This document shows, piece after piece, positions 1 through 11,186 of a stretch of DNA of 64,000 nucleotides. A program made the position numbers and the translations under genes. Position 1 is the first letter of the stretch. Each line of letters begins with the position of its first letter. Under the pieces are notes generated by a model. It made no database searches. It was not told the DNA's origin and saw only the letters and a program-made list of their open reading frames with translations. Origin of the DNA: Trileptium ribeirensis (taxonomy: Eukaryota > Nematoda > Enoplea > Enoplida > Thoracostomopsidae); assembly GCA_030248225.1 (NCBI GenBank), contig JASANE010007433.1:1-64000 (forward strand), in the 5' to 3' direction.

Positions 1-691
1 TATTTTGTACTTGGTCAGGTACGTCTAGTCCATCTGTGGAGTGCGCAGGATATTCGAAACTAAATGATTCCCTGCGCTTTCCACTTTATTTTTTCACAAA
101 GAACTATGAAATTATTTTTATCCAACATAGCATTGCGCATCTATATTTATTCATACGTATCAGCAGGTGGTAGTAGTTCTTGCGAAGCATCTCTATTTTC
201 ATCTGTTTCTTTTCAATATTTACCAAGTGTGAAACGAGTCTTAGATCAGTGTTGTTGATATCGGCGTTGTTAACAAGCAACATATCAAATCATATTTTAA
301 TCGTAGAATGTCAGGTTACAACTAATGTTCCCGCATCACACATGGCACCTACTATTCATGTTTGTCGTTGTACACAACATAGATGGAACGACACTGTTGC
401 ATAGAAAATGAAATTTTCATTATAATACAATAATTAACAGCATAACATTTTGTAATTTTGTCATTTTTATTACTTTTTGGTTTGTATTAAATTTTGAAAT
501 TTAAGAAAATTTATGGTTTATGAAATATTGTTATCGTGAAATTAAACGGCGGATATGAGCAAAATGTAGCGGCTTTCAACTAAAAATAAATGTAGTCATA
601 TTTATGGACAGCAGATATCATGTTCAGGTGTTTACATAATTGACTGAGTTTTACTTATGTATGAGAAATATACCGTAAGAAAGATTTAAAA
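1..691. other. No gene recognised
   Basis: AT-rich sequence with two short overlapping open frames (64-258, 180-404) lacking any motif. Nothing else seen. Confidence 0.5.
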
Positions 692-1122
692 GAAAATATA
701 TCACATATTTCACTGTAAACAACGACCATAGCATAAAATTATTACTACGGGCCCATTTTTATTGCCGCAGTTAATTCTCAGGATTCAAGCCAAACTGAAT
801 TTGTGCACATTACGAACAGGAACACGAATTTTCAGGAAAATACATCACATATTTCACTGTAATCACCGACCATAGCATAAAAATATTACTACGGGCCCAT
901 TTTTATTGCCACAGTTAATTCTCAGGATTCAAGCCAAACCGAATTTGTGCACACTACGAACAGGAACACGAATTTTCAGGAAAATACATCACATATTTCA
1001 CTGTAATCAACGACCATAGCATAAAAATATTACTACGGGCCCAGTTTTATTGCCACGGTTAATTCTCAAGATTCAAGTCAAACAGAATATGTGTACACTA
1101 CAAACAGGAACACGAATTTTCA
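692..1122. repeat. Tandem repeat, 144 bp x 3
   Basis: The landmark TCACATATTTCACTGTAA recurs at 701, 845 and 989, giving a constant 144-bp period. Copies differ by a few substitutions, and the third stops at about 1122. A Harbinger-like element begins 60 bp downstream. No frame is shared among units. Confidence 0.85.
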
Positions 1123-1180
1123 GTTACTAGCACACATGCTGCAGCACTTGCGAGTTACTAACATATTATTATCATGATTA

Positions 1181-1625
1181 TGCCGGATTCACGTTATAAT
1201 GTTGCCACCACTTGGAACTTATGTACCCCACACAGTGGCTGGCACACCCTAGACTACAGGGTGTCTTAGACACCCCTGTGTTTTTGAATAAAGTTTCAAA
1301 TAAATTTCAAACAAAGCTAGCTAATAGTTTGGCTTATTTCAGACGGTGCCAATGAACCGTCGTTGCTTTTTAGTTTTGCTGAGGGTTTCCGCCACCCCGC
1401 GGGGTCATTTTGCTTAGAGCCTACAGGATATCCTAGAAACACCGCATTCGCAAGCATAAAACACCGAAATACTACATTGCCAAAATGAGATATCTAGGGG
1501 TGCGCCCGACACCAGCATATTTTGTTATATGGTGTCGGTGTCACTGTCACCGTCTTTACGGTATAGTCTACACTACAGGGGACAAAAGTTCCAACTTTTG
1601 GGGACATTATAACGTGAATCCCGCA
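1181..1625. mobile_element. Harbinger-like miniature inverted-repeat element
   Basis: The ends TGCCGGATTCACGTTATAAT (1181) and its complement to 1625 match over about 18 bases perfectly and continue imperfectly to ~45 (CACTTGGAACTTATGT against AAGTTGGAACTTTTGT). Both sides are flanked by TTA (1178-1180, 1626-1628), the duplication expected of PIF/Harbinger elements. No transposase ORF. The inside holds further short hairpins (GGGTGTCTTAGACACCC). Confidence 0.78.
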
Positions 1626-2129
1626 TTACCAATGATTGCGGTATGAACACTGTAGAAAGAACAACTAGTTCATTTTATGCAGAATCGGTATTGCTGTATA
1701 CAATCTTCGGTTCTGAATTCAATGTGGCAAACACGAGTAATAGTTGTTTTCTACAACGATGAATTTAAATTCCTAGTCGCATTTGTAAAGTGTGCGCCGC
1801 TTTTATTAGGACAGGAAGATAATTATGCAATACGAAGTGTATGTTAAAGATGAGAACGCAGTGTGACCTGGGGTGGTAACATGCTGTAAAATCAAGTATT
1901 TAAACGGAGCGCGTACTTAAAATCAATACAGACAAAAAGCACATTGTACGTCTAAATACTTCATTTGTGCATTTAAATGCTGTAAAACTATACACTGATA
2001 GTAACCTAAATGTTTATGGTTCCTTAGCCTACAAAAGAGCCATTTGACAATTTAATGTTTGTACGGAATTGAACTATACAGCTTAACAACAACAGTAAAC
2101 CTGAAGGGCTTAAGTATAATGCATACTAC

Positions 2130-2290
2130 GCCGTTCTGTATATATTAAAACATTAGCCTAAGCATAGGTCCTTGTGAGACATACACTAAGCCTAAGTCGA
2201 AGGGCAGACGTCACCCCACAGCTCCCGCACTAAGCTATTCTTTTTCCGATATAACGTAACGCCACTCAGGGTTACTTGGTTCCAAAGAAT
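2130..2290. repeat. Dispersed repeat R1, inverted third copy
   Basis: The reverse complement reads GCCCTTCGACTTAGGCTTAG then TGTATGTCTCACAAGGACC and TAACCCTGAGTGGCGTTACG, matching R1 at 6820-7030 in the same order. It is more diverged. Confidence 0.5.
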
Positions 2291-2514
2291 GGCGGGCAAT
2301 CTAAATATAATTATTTATCCGCTACTTCACTCAGAAATGAAAACGTGAATTAAGTTTAATCATATAATACAGGATTAAGCAATGTGATATAGTTATAGAG
2401 CTGATATGATAGTACAAGACAGCAGAAAATGTTGACAGAAGTAAGAACAAACGCACGACCGCAGATTTTAAGCCATATTCCTCCAACAATAAAGGAATAT
2501 AAAATATGTGCATT

Positions 2515-2592
2515 ATGTCCCGGGAAAGCTCATATGCTGATGAATTTCAGTGGTACCAGGATACTCGTTTATGTGTGCAGACCAAGGCCGAG
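2515..2592 (+). CDS. Candidate first exon, unidentified gene
   Basis: An ATG at 2515 opens 26 codons (beginning MSRESSYADEFQWYQD) and meets the donor GCCGAG|GTAAAA in phase 0. Composition looks coding and GC is higher than the surroundings. No protein family recognised, and no phase-compatible partner exon was proved; the exon at 7903-8044 is on the same strand but needs a different phase. Confidence 0.3.
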
Positions 2593-3426
2593 GTAAAACA
2601 AATGTCAGTGCGCTAACGGCAGAACAATAACTTGTATATACACCATTTTTATGAAAGGTTAATTTAATAAAAAATAAGATACAATGTTTTTTATGAAGTT
2701 ACGAGTGCATTTCAATATACGCATAATTTATGCGGTTTGGAACTAAGAAAGTTTTTTTAAAGTTGCATATGGTGTTGACGTTGCAAAAAAAACTGTAGGA
2801 ACTGGATGAGCACTGAATTAAAATATTGCAGAAAACCCTAACGTGCAGCAAAATTAGTTTACTCGAGATTAGTTGTTGCAAGATTAAAATTCGACCCAAA
2901 CTACTAAATTAAAAATAGGCAAATTTAATTTCGTTATCCCAGTTGAAAAAAATTTCGAGCTGTGCATCCACCAATGCATGTGTGAAAACAGTGATTCACA
3001 TTTCTTGACCACTGTTGAATTCAGTTAATTATGCACAGTTGTCGGCCATCACCGTGTCAAATCCATAAGAAATAACCGACACTATATTTCTCCAATAGTT
3101 TCAACAGGCATCACCCTAAGCCGTTGTGATTCTTTGGTTATAAAACTGAGGTCATCGGTTTAGCTACATTGCACAGCGCACATGTACTGCAGCACACATA
3201 CACGTAGCCGTGGCATTAACCTCCACCAGACGTTTAAAGGCAAATTTTTTGAATCTGAAACGTAAAAACGTGAAAATTCGAGCTTTCGACGCGTAGCTTT
3301 ATTTCATGTATACATACCTAATCACCAATTATCACCAATGGGATTAAATTTTAATTTTATGAATTTAAGACAAGATGCGGCTACAGGCAGAGGGAGATAC
3401 TTATTTCTTTTTTAACTAATTTTGCT

Positions 3427-3648
3427 CTAGTCGTATAGGCTGATTAGGAGGAGACGGTCTATTATCCCCCGAGGCCGTAAGTCTCGGACCGCTCTCGGAC
3501 CGTGCGACGACCGTAGCACGACTCCTTTAGGCTCCGCATCCGCTCTCACCACCTTTCTCCTCGCTTCGATTAGGCACCTGTTATCACTCCTGGGACCCAT
3601 GACACATTTCAATAAACGCTGAAACAATTTTGGGCTGTGCTGGGACAA
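3427..3648 (-). other. GC-rich ORF of unknown nature
   Basis: A 73-codon open frame rich in Arg (DLRPRGIIDRLLLI at its end) in a locally GC-rich patch just outside the 591-bp duplication. It has no recognisable domain or splice signals and may be part of a repeat. Confidence 0.25.
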
Positions 3649-4819
3649 GCTGTGATTTGCATGAACATTATTACATTATAAAATACATGTAAAAATAAGT
3701 AGTCAAATAGGAGTTACACAACGAGCACTATCAATTTTTCAATTAATTAGCCAAAATCTATCGACCAAACGAATTTGGTCAATGGGCGCGGAATTTTGCC
3801 ATTTGATAAGCTAAAACGGTCGCAAAATCTACTTAGATAAGAATTTTTTTAGAAAACATGAGACAAATATAAAGGGAGGGGAAGACGAACCGTATTTCGC
3901 CCCAACTGAGATATCTTGTGGTGGAACCCATTGTCTACCCCGTTCCCGCGCCAATGCCCAGCCTTGCAGAGTAAATAACACAAATAGAAGCGCATGACGT
4001 GCAGCTATGCAGAGCATAATGAAAAATGAACCTAATTTGACTGATATATCTCCATCACTTGTTTTGAGATACATCCAAGAATATGTTTTGTTAGACCCCT
4101 TTTTTACTCTATGTGAGACTCTTCGACCCGAACGGCGCAAAGGAGCTAGCATCTGTTTTCGGATCTGACTAAAGGGTACAAATATAGATTTTAAGCTTTT
4201 GAATGAGCTATCGCGCAAGTCAATCGAATGCTGGGACAAGCTGTGATTTGCATGAACATTATTACATTATAAAATACATGTAAAAATAAGTAGTCAAATA
4301 GGAGTTACACAACGAGCACTATCAATTTTTCAATTAATTAGCCAAAATCTATCGACCAAACGAATTTGATCAATGGGCGCGGAATTTTGCCATTTGATAA
4401 GCTAAAACGGTCGCAAAATCTACTTAGATAAGAATTTTTTTAGAAAACATGAGACAAATATAAAGGGAGGGGAAGACGAACCGTATTTCGCCCCAACTGA
4501 GATATCTTGTGGTGGAACCCATTGTCTACCCCGTTCCCGCGCCAATGCCCAGCCTTGCAGAGTAAATAACACAAATAGAAGCGCATGACGTGCAGCTATG
4601 CAGAGCATAATGAAAAATGAACCTAATTTGACTGATATATCTCCATCACTTGTTTTGAGATACATCCAAGAATATGTTTTGTTAGACCCCTTTTTGACTC
4701 TATGTGAGACTCTTCGACCCGAACGGCGCAAAGGAGCTAGCATCTGTTTTCGGATCTGACTAAAGGGTACAAATATAGATTTTAAGCTTTTGAATGAGCT
4801 ATCGCGCAAGTCAATCGAA
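3638..4819. repeat. Direct duplication, 591 bp x 2
   Basis: The two copies start CTGGGACAAGCTGTGATTTG at 3640 and 4231 and end CAATCGAA at 4228 and 4819; they are nearly identical, so the duplication is recent. Each contains the same minus-strand open frame (3829-4239 and 4420-4878) with one internal hydrophobic segment. The one difference I noticed inside it is silent (GTA/GTC). I do not recognise the protein. Confidence 0.85.
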
Positions 4820-5382
4820 CTAAACAAAGTTGAGTAGTGCGTCTCGCCCCAAAATTCCTGAAACAGACACCGTCGCAATGTACCACTCTGGTCAGTGAGA
4901 ACTCTTCGTTACGCTTGCTCCACTCACTACTCAGAATTCAATTACTATTACTAACTAACATTGTTAAAATGCTTCGCGCGCCTCATGCGCGCTGGGAAAA
5001 AGTCCGTGCAGAATAGAACGGTGCGAATGAGGGGGTGGGAATCTCATGAAGCATCGCCCCACAGGATATTTCTGGCTTCGTCGCTGTCAGCACACAAAAT
5101 TTTTATAACTTCTAAACTTGAAAATTGAGTTATTACACATATAATAGACAGTGTCAATACACATAAATATCTTTACCGACAAACGATAAACTTAAAAGTT
5201 CGGCGATTTTCAAATTTGTTAATTCTTAAATTTCCAGGAATTATTCGTAACTCAACGCACAAGAAATTCCAGTTAAAATTCGGAAACATCAATTGATAGA
5301 TTTCGTTACAATACTGTTTAACTGTTCTAAATCGTTATACAGCATCCCCATTTCATCGTGGTGAAATTGCAACACCGTCTTA

Positions 5383-5922
5383 TAACTGCCAAAAACATCA
5401 GGATGGGAAGTACTTTAGCATGAAGGTTGGAAATTTGCAATGTCCTATAGCGCTTTTAAAACAGAGTCAGGATCTTATTATAAACAATATAATTGCCAAA
5501 AACATCAGCATGGGAAGTACTTTAGCATGAAGGTTGGAAATTTGCAATGTCCTATAGCGCTTTTAAAACAGAGTCAGGATCTTATTATAAACAATATAAT
5601 TGCCAAAAACATCAGGATGGGAAGTACTTTAGCATGAAGGTTGGAAATTTGCAATGTCCTATAGCGCTTTTAAAACAGAGTCAGGATCTTATTATAAACA
5701 ATATAATTGCCAAAAACATCAGCATGGGAAGTACTTTAGCATGAAGGTTGGAAATTTGCAATGTCCTATAGCGCTTTTAAAACAGAGTCAGGATCTTATT
5801 ATAAACAATATAATTGCCAAAAACATCAGGATGGGAAGTACTTTAGCATGAAGGTTGGAAATTTGCAATGTCCTATAGCGCTTTTAAAACAGAGTCAGGA
5901 TCTTATTAAGAACAATATCATA
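5383..5922. repeat. Tandem repeat, 107 bp x 5, with alternating variants
   Basis: Five units start at 5383, 5490, 5597, 5704 and 5811. Units 1, 3 and 5 have ATCAGGATGGG; units 2 and 4 have ATCAGCATGGG, so the array is built of a 214-bp double unit. Units are otherwise almost identical. 107 is not a multiple of three, and the overlapping 65-codon frames are a consequence of the repeat. Confidence 0.88.
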
Positions 5923-6819
5923 TGAAGTGTATTTAGCCAGTCGAACGTGCCAGGTGAACCCATCTGTAAACTATAGAGTGACAAACGATAGTTATAGAAT
6001 GTGAGATATAGCAAGGTGCACATAGGAGCAAACCTGACAGAATAGTAAAAAATGGTCATATATTAACCGTTAGGTTTAGTTTAGGTTGTAACTGTTAGTT
6101 ATTCCTCTGCATTTGCTGCCTGACTCTCGAGTAAACCAAACAACTACTGCATCAATGTTTTGATTTTTAGCGCTTGAAAAGATTAAAAACACACAGAGAA
6201 TAGTATATAAATTATCTAAAAAATTTTTTTCATTGACGTCGAGCCTGGGATCTGCTTCTACGAAAACAAGGGCTTCCAATTTTTCCTAGAAAGGTGTAGG
6301 TACCGCCTGTCTTCCCGGAAAATTAAAAATTGCCGCAAAATTTAATTTATTCAATGCCGAAAGTTAAAATGGTTAATAAATCACGTCATAACTAACTATG
6401 GCCGTGTTGGTTTTTTTAAAACATTCTCATGAGAAGTTAGCAATAAAATGATCTTTCTGTGTTTGTGAAATGTACACATTAATGCTTTTGAATTTCCTGG
6501 TCGAATGACACACCACATCAATGATATTGCGCAATTGGTACAATAACAACATGCAAATTTTGAATAATGCTTAAATGTTTAAACTAAACATTGTTAAATA
6601 TATTTTCCATAGACCATATTCTTTGATGCTCCGAACTTTACAACAAGTTAGCAAATTGTTTCAAAAAATTGCAGAAACTCAACCGTAGGAGCGAATCATC
6701 TGGTTCTACACTACCGCTGTCGTAATAGTTGTTAATGCCTGACAGTTAAATTAAGGTATTTAGGAGAGAACAGCAAGAACTGCAAAGCTCGTAGAGCTCC
6801 ATAACGCCAAGGTGTTACA

Positions 6820-7030
6820 TTTTGGGGCTCAAGTTACCCTGAGGGTCGTTACGTCATAGCGTTAAAAGGAACAGCTTACAGCGAGGGTTTCGAGAGGCGA
6901 TAGTCCCCGAGTGTATGTGTCATATAAGGACCTTAGCTTAAACTAAGACTTAGCCTTAGTATATGGAGAATAACATGGCCCTGCATTTTACTAATGCCCT
7001 CAGGGTTATTTTGGCCCTGAGGGCATTAGT
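6820..7030. repeat. Dispersed repeat R1 copy with 16-bp hairpin
   Basis: CATATAAGGACCTTAGCTTA and the following AAGACTTAGCCTTAG match 10080-10250 and, inverted, 2130-2290. This copy ends in a perfect 16-bp stem, ACTAATGCCCTCAGGG / CCCTGAGGGCATTAGT, with a 9-base loop (6990-7030). Confidence 0.65.
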
Positions 7031-7902
7031 ATGGCTACAATAAAATCAAAACCAATAACTATCCAATAGAAGTAAAGTTTAAACACAGCTTTATAAACTT
7101 AGGTTTGGTCATAACATTAACTACACGTATAATAGAGCCATTTAGCTTGTAATATGAGCCGTAAAGCGAGAATACATTTTCATGTTTTGCGATGTGTAGA
7201 TATGTAAAACTATATTTACGTGATTAAAAAGATTTGACAATGAATGTATAGCAGCAAAGCAGTCCTTTGCTCGTTAATCCCACTAGAACCAAACAGTCCC
7301 AGCATTATTATGACAGTATTTATCTAACTCTAAAGCTAAACAATTGTGACATCAATTCCAATCTTTTTGTTTGAACGTAAGATAAGTATGTTACAACAAA
7401 TAATGGAACTAGTTGTCAATGGAAATTCGTGAAAGGTCTTTATTGTAATAAGTTATGAAATAGCCCGAGTAAGTTTCAATTCAAATACTTGGCACAACAA
7501 AACAATCTGAATAAGTCGTCTGCCCGCGACACCGCGCCCTGTTGCTAGAACACTGTATGTATAGTTGACAACAGACGTTCGTATATCGAACAATATATCC
7601 AACGTCTGTGCCCAAACAACACCGGCAATAAATAGACGCTGTATCACAGATTCTTGAATGCATTTGCACTCAATGCAAATTATTAAAGAGTTAATCCATA
7701 GGACTAACAGGACTTTTTCGAAATATCCTGTGGCTAATCGCACAAATACAACCGGCATTCCTTGTTATATTTTGTCCGCTTATTGCATTAAAGATATTGT
7801 GAACATTGGCACCGTTGGAAATGCATTCTTCTTTCTTCACTTCGTATATAAATTCAAACCCGTAGTGATTGTTTTATGCGCCTCCACAATAAATTATAGC
7901 CG

Positions 7903-8044
7903 GTCGGAGTCCATCAAGTGCCGGCAGTATGAACCTTATCAGTGTCACAGCACAGCCCGTAGTGATCCATTGATTGCAAGACTACCGGAGAGAAACCAGC
8001 AAAAGACAAATGATGACCCAACATGCTGTCAGCTGAAGCCACAG
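7903..8044 (+). CDS. Candidate internal exon, unidentified gene
   Basis: Bounded by an acceptor-like AAATTATAG and a strong donor, AAGCCACAG|GTGAGA. The open frame reads RSESIKCRQYEPYQCHSTAR then LPERNQQKTNDDPTCCQLKP, a hydrophilic segment with four cysteines; the acceptor leaves one base of a split codon. GC content is raised relative to its flanks. No family recognised. It lies on the strand opposite to ephrin, just beyond the proposed ephrin 3' end. Confidence 0.38.
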
Positions 8045-8404
8045 GTGAGAATGGTGTAGCGATGACGTTGCTGATACGTGAGCATCTGCTAGAACAAAAC
8101 TTTATCATTATAATAATGTATTTGTTAAAATATAAAAATACAAGCCCGATTGTCTTAAAGTAGTGCTATTAACGGGAAGGGGGTACAAACTCATCTTCAA
8201 AGCTGATGCTCTTCTCAAGCATCCTTGAAGTCCTAGCGATCTAAAGACATCTATACACTTGTATGCAGGCGTCCACCCGTAAATCAAATACTTAAGTATC
8301 ACTCTGTGTTGTTAAACCATTAACCAACTTGAATGAATGTGGGTTTAGATGGATTTTAATGTGAACATTTTGTTCATCTCTAAGCATCATCGGACGTATA
8401 CGAG

Positions 8405-8745
8405 ACCTTTGTCTCACGCTACTTTTGGATGCAGCTATCATATTAGAAAAATACAGGCAATAGTTTATTAGAACCCCTGTGCCATGAAGCATGGCTAAAT
8501 AGTGCATAATCTGGAAAAAGGTGAAAACAACTGAAATGCAGACGCCTTTGATAAAAATGAAAACGGAAGACCGGAACTTTGTCTCACGCCACTTTTGGAT
8601 GCAGCTATCATATTAGAAAAATACAGGCAATAGTTTATTAGAACCCCTGTGCCATGAAGCATGGCTAAATAGTGCATAATCTGGAAAAAGGTGAAAACAA
8701 CTAAAATACAGACGCCTTTCATAAAAAAGGAAGACCGGAAGTTAG
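8405..8745. repeat. Direct duplication, 171 bp x 2
   Basis: TTTGTCTCACG(C) followed by the same 160 bp occurs at 8407 and 8578. The second copy has a small deletion near its end (AAAAATGAAAACGG shortened). No gene recognised. Confidence 0.8.
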
Positions 8746-9064
8746 AGTTTAACAAAAATGAATTAGCTTAATATTCGGTGAATTTATTTTCATGTGCTGT
8801 GAACACACTGTTACAGCCATATACACTAGATAATATTAGAGTACAAGTGAATACATATCGGCACATTGAAATGCTTCGGAGTGCTTGAACTACGGTTTAT
8901 TAACAATTTCACTGACACTTAAGAAAAACATTTGAACCTCCTGCACAGTTAAGCTAACATTCACATGAGCTAAGGCATAACCATGGGCGGTAAATACTCT
9001 GATTTTGAATTGTATATAATAGTAGTAGCATATGCGACGTGACTTCAACAATTTATACACGCAG

Positions 9065-9129
9065 TTAGAACCAGTTGATTTCGACTTGGAAAGAGTTGAG
9101 TGCGAGTTGAAATTGGGGGGCAGACGAGT
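9065..9129 (-). CDS. Possible ephrin terminal exon (weak candidate)
   Basis: After the exon 5 donor, the strongest acceptor I see downstream is TTTTTCCTCGTTCAG|AC at 9129-9143. In the required phase it gives 20 codons and a TAA at 9065, and an AATAAA lies at 8896-8901, about 165 bp on. The peptide (SSAPQFQLALNSFQVEINWF) is not hydrophobic enough for a GPI signal or a transmembrane helix, which an ephrin needs. The acceptor may therefore belong to another transcript, or the true anchor exon lies further down. A second open frame here runs 85 codons but is out of phase. Confidence 0.22.
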
Positions 9130-9927
9130 CTGAACGAGGAAAAACAATAAAACTACGCGAGCAAATCTTTAAGCGGACTGCTGGCAATGTTACAACTGAC
9201 TTGTAATATAGATAACTTTAACTAACCGTGCGTTGAAACGGCTTACACTATATAAGCTGTGTTACAACTACAAGAACTGAATATTTAGCCAATTGACACC
9301 TTATTTTAAAACAACATCTTCCCTCGAAAATATACAAACTAAACAAATTTCGAAAGCGAGGGGAATAATTGTTTTATAATTTGCGGGAACCTTTGTATTA
9401 TTGTAGTTTTAAGCGCTAATCTAACAATACTGAGTGGTACATTTTGCCACCTGTCGTTACGTAGCCGTAGTCGCTTTACTCCGAAACATTATTACTGTGG
9501 TCTATAAAATGATCGGCACAGTATATTATCACAGAACTATACTTTGCAATAAATTTCGCCTATTGCATTGTCGGGATATTTGAACTAACCAAAACCTGTT
9601 AATGTATCTTTAATACCAATACAATTTCTATAAAACCAATTAAGAAATCAGCTGCAGTCTAAGCATGCACCTTTGAGGGGTTTTCAGTTCATCGGCCACA
9701 CAGTTGTTCCAAATTAGAGCACCAAAGAAGGTATAATTTACGTAATTTTCCCGGATTCCAGCATTAAATCCACTTTAAAGCGCAACCGGACTGTAATTCA
9801 CAAACAGATAAGTTTGCGAAGTTTCTCCGGCAGCATTCATTTCCTGTATTTGATTCAATATATTTTTACTTTAGATGTCTGATTCAAGAACTAAATTATG
9901 TGCTTGTAATATTAAGCCATCATATCT

Positions 9928-10061
9928 GTTATTAATTTCTGGACCCATACTGCTTTTCATAATGGTAGTAATGTTTGGTTGATAATTTGGCGAAGTTATT
10001 AATTTCTGGACCCATACTGCTTTTCATAATGGTAGTAATGTTTGGTTGATAATTTGGCGAT
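9928..10061. repeat. Direct duplication, 67 bp x 2
   Basis: GTTATTAATTTCTGGACCC begins both copies (9928, 9995), and the 67-bp units are identical by eye. Confidence 0.8.
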
Positions 10062-10079
10062 TTGATTTGATTACTTGGC

Positions 10080-10250
10080 CCATGTCAACTTTGGGGGTCG
10101 GAAGTTATAACGATAGAAAAAAGATAGGTTAGAGCGGGAGGTTCGTTGGGACTTTCCGAGTTAGGTTTAGTACATGGCTCATATAAGGACTTTAGCTCAG
10201 GCTAAGACTAAGGCTTAGGCTGAGCATATCGAGAACGGCATGGCATGCAT
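10080..10250. repeat. Dispersed repeat R1, second copy
   Basis: Contains CATATAAGGACTTTAGCTCA and GGCTAAGACTAAGGCTTAGG, aligned with the 6820-7030 copy over about 160 bp. The terminal hairpin is not kept. Confidence 0.6.
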
Positions 10251-10431
10251 TATACTTCGGCCCCTAAAGTCGACATGGACCAGAAACTTTTACTTGACTG
10301 TACTGGATTTGTAGTAAAGTTTAATATAGATTGATAAAATTTAAAACAATGCTACAAACTAGCATAAAATGCTCGAATACACATTTTCTAAAATTTTAAT
10401 ATTGCTCAGTTTGAACCGTTGTGTCACTTAC

Positions 10432-10878
10432 CAGAGTATCCCACCAAGACTTGTATATCACTAAGCCCGTAGTCGTCTCTAAACCACAACGGCGTTTCTC
10501 GATGACTGTTGCTAATAACGAAATCATCTTGCTGATTACTCAACGCAGCTTGTTCACGCTTGGATTCTATTTCTTCTTCTGTTTGTGTCCGTGCACTTGG
10601 AAAACGTGGAAGGTATCTCAAAGGTTGGTCAAAATCTGTCGCTTTTGACGAGTCTGACACGTAATCGTACCGAGAATTTTCGATAAGCGACGGAGGTGAT
10701 ATGTCAAATATGTTTGTGCCACTAGCAGGAAAACCCCTTTTGATCGATGGATTACGCAAAGAATATTCCTTGCGGACACCAACGGAGGATAATTTACTTT
10801 CGTCTTTATTTTCACCGGCGAATTCCGTATGCTCAGACGCAACTGTAGGCATTTTTTTGACTCTTGTCTGAAGGATAC
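10432..10878 (-). CDS. Ephrin, exon 5 (long hydrophilic linker)
   Basis: Encodes residues 173-320. The acceptor AAATATTTCAG|GT receives the single base left by exon 4, and the donor TACTCTG|GTAAGTGAC is near perfect. The segment is hydrophilic, rich in Ser, Glu, Asp and Arg, has no cysteine and no membrane span, and contains an internal methionine at 10852. Linkers between the Eph-binding domain and the membrane anchor are much shorter in the vertebrate ephrins I know, so a 149-residue linker exon is unusual. Assignment to the ephrin transcript rests on splice phase and strand, not on similarity. The intron between exons 4 and 5 (1.07 kb) contains the tRNA-like element at 10924-11186. Confidence 0.72.
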
Positions 10879-10923
10879 CTGAAATATTTGATGGATTGCA
10901 TAATCATTAGGCTATAATTTGAT

Positions 10924-11186
10924 CCTTTCATGCCTACTAGGTCCAAATGGACCTAACGCACATTGCGAGTCACTGTGTTTACTAAGTTTGTCGTATGTCG
11001 TACGTTAGAACGTGTATTGTTATTCGCTCACGTTATGAAGTTCCTTAAGAAACCAAGCAACAGCTCCCAGATCGCTCAGTGGTTTGCGTACACAAGTTTC
11101 ATCCGTACGTTCCGGGTTCGATCCCTGGCGAAAACCTGAGTTTGCCAAAGATTGCGCGATACAAAAATTATCTCCGGCATGAAAGG
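10924..11186 (+). mobile_element. tRNA-like element with inverted ends, copy A
   Basis: Ends CCTTTCATGCC and GGCATGAAAGG are perfect 11-bp inverted repeats. Inside is a polymerase III-type pair: A box in ATCGCTCAGTGGTTTG (about 11070-11085) and B box GGGTTCGATCCC (11113-11125). A 7-bp hairpin (TAGGTCC AAAT GGACCTA) follows the left end. It lies in ephrin intron 4. Related copies are at 39878, 44695 and 46.0-46.6 kb. Confidence 0.65.

Noticed and set aside
2331..2513. Hydrophobic minus-strand frame as the ephrin GPI/TM exon
   Set aside because: A phase-compatible frame exists after a GAG acceptor, but the site is poor, the peptide is not a convincing anchor, and it is 8 kb away.
5440..5851. 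Three overlapping 65-codon plus-strand ORFs
   Set aside because: They are the same frame repeated by the 107-bp array; the period is not a multiple of three.
7481..7669. Cysteine-rich minus-strand ORF (62 codons)
   Set aside because: No signal peptide or recognisable cysteine framework, and a second frame overlaps it fully; most likely chance.
10421..10648. 75-codon plus-strand open frame
   Set aside because: It is the antisense shadow of ephrin exon 5, which has splice sites and phase agreement.
11060..11130. Functional tRNA gene
   Set aside because: A and B boxes are present, but the acceptor and anticodon arms do not form, and the sequence is one member of a dispersed family.
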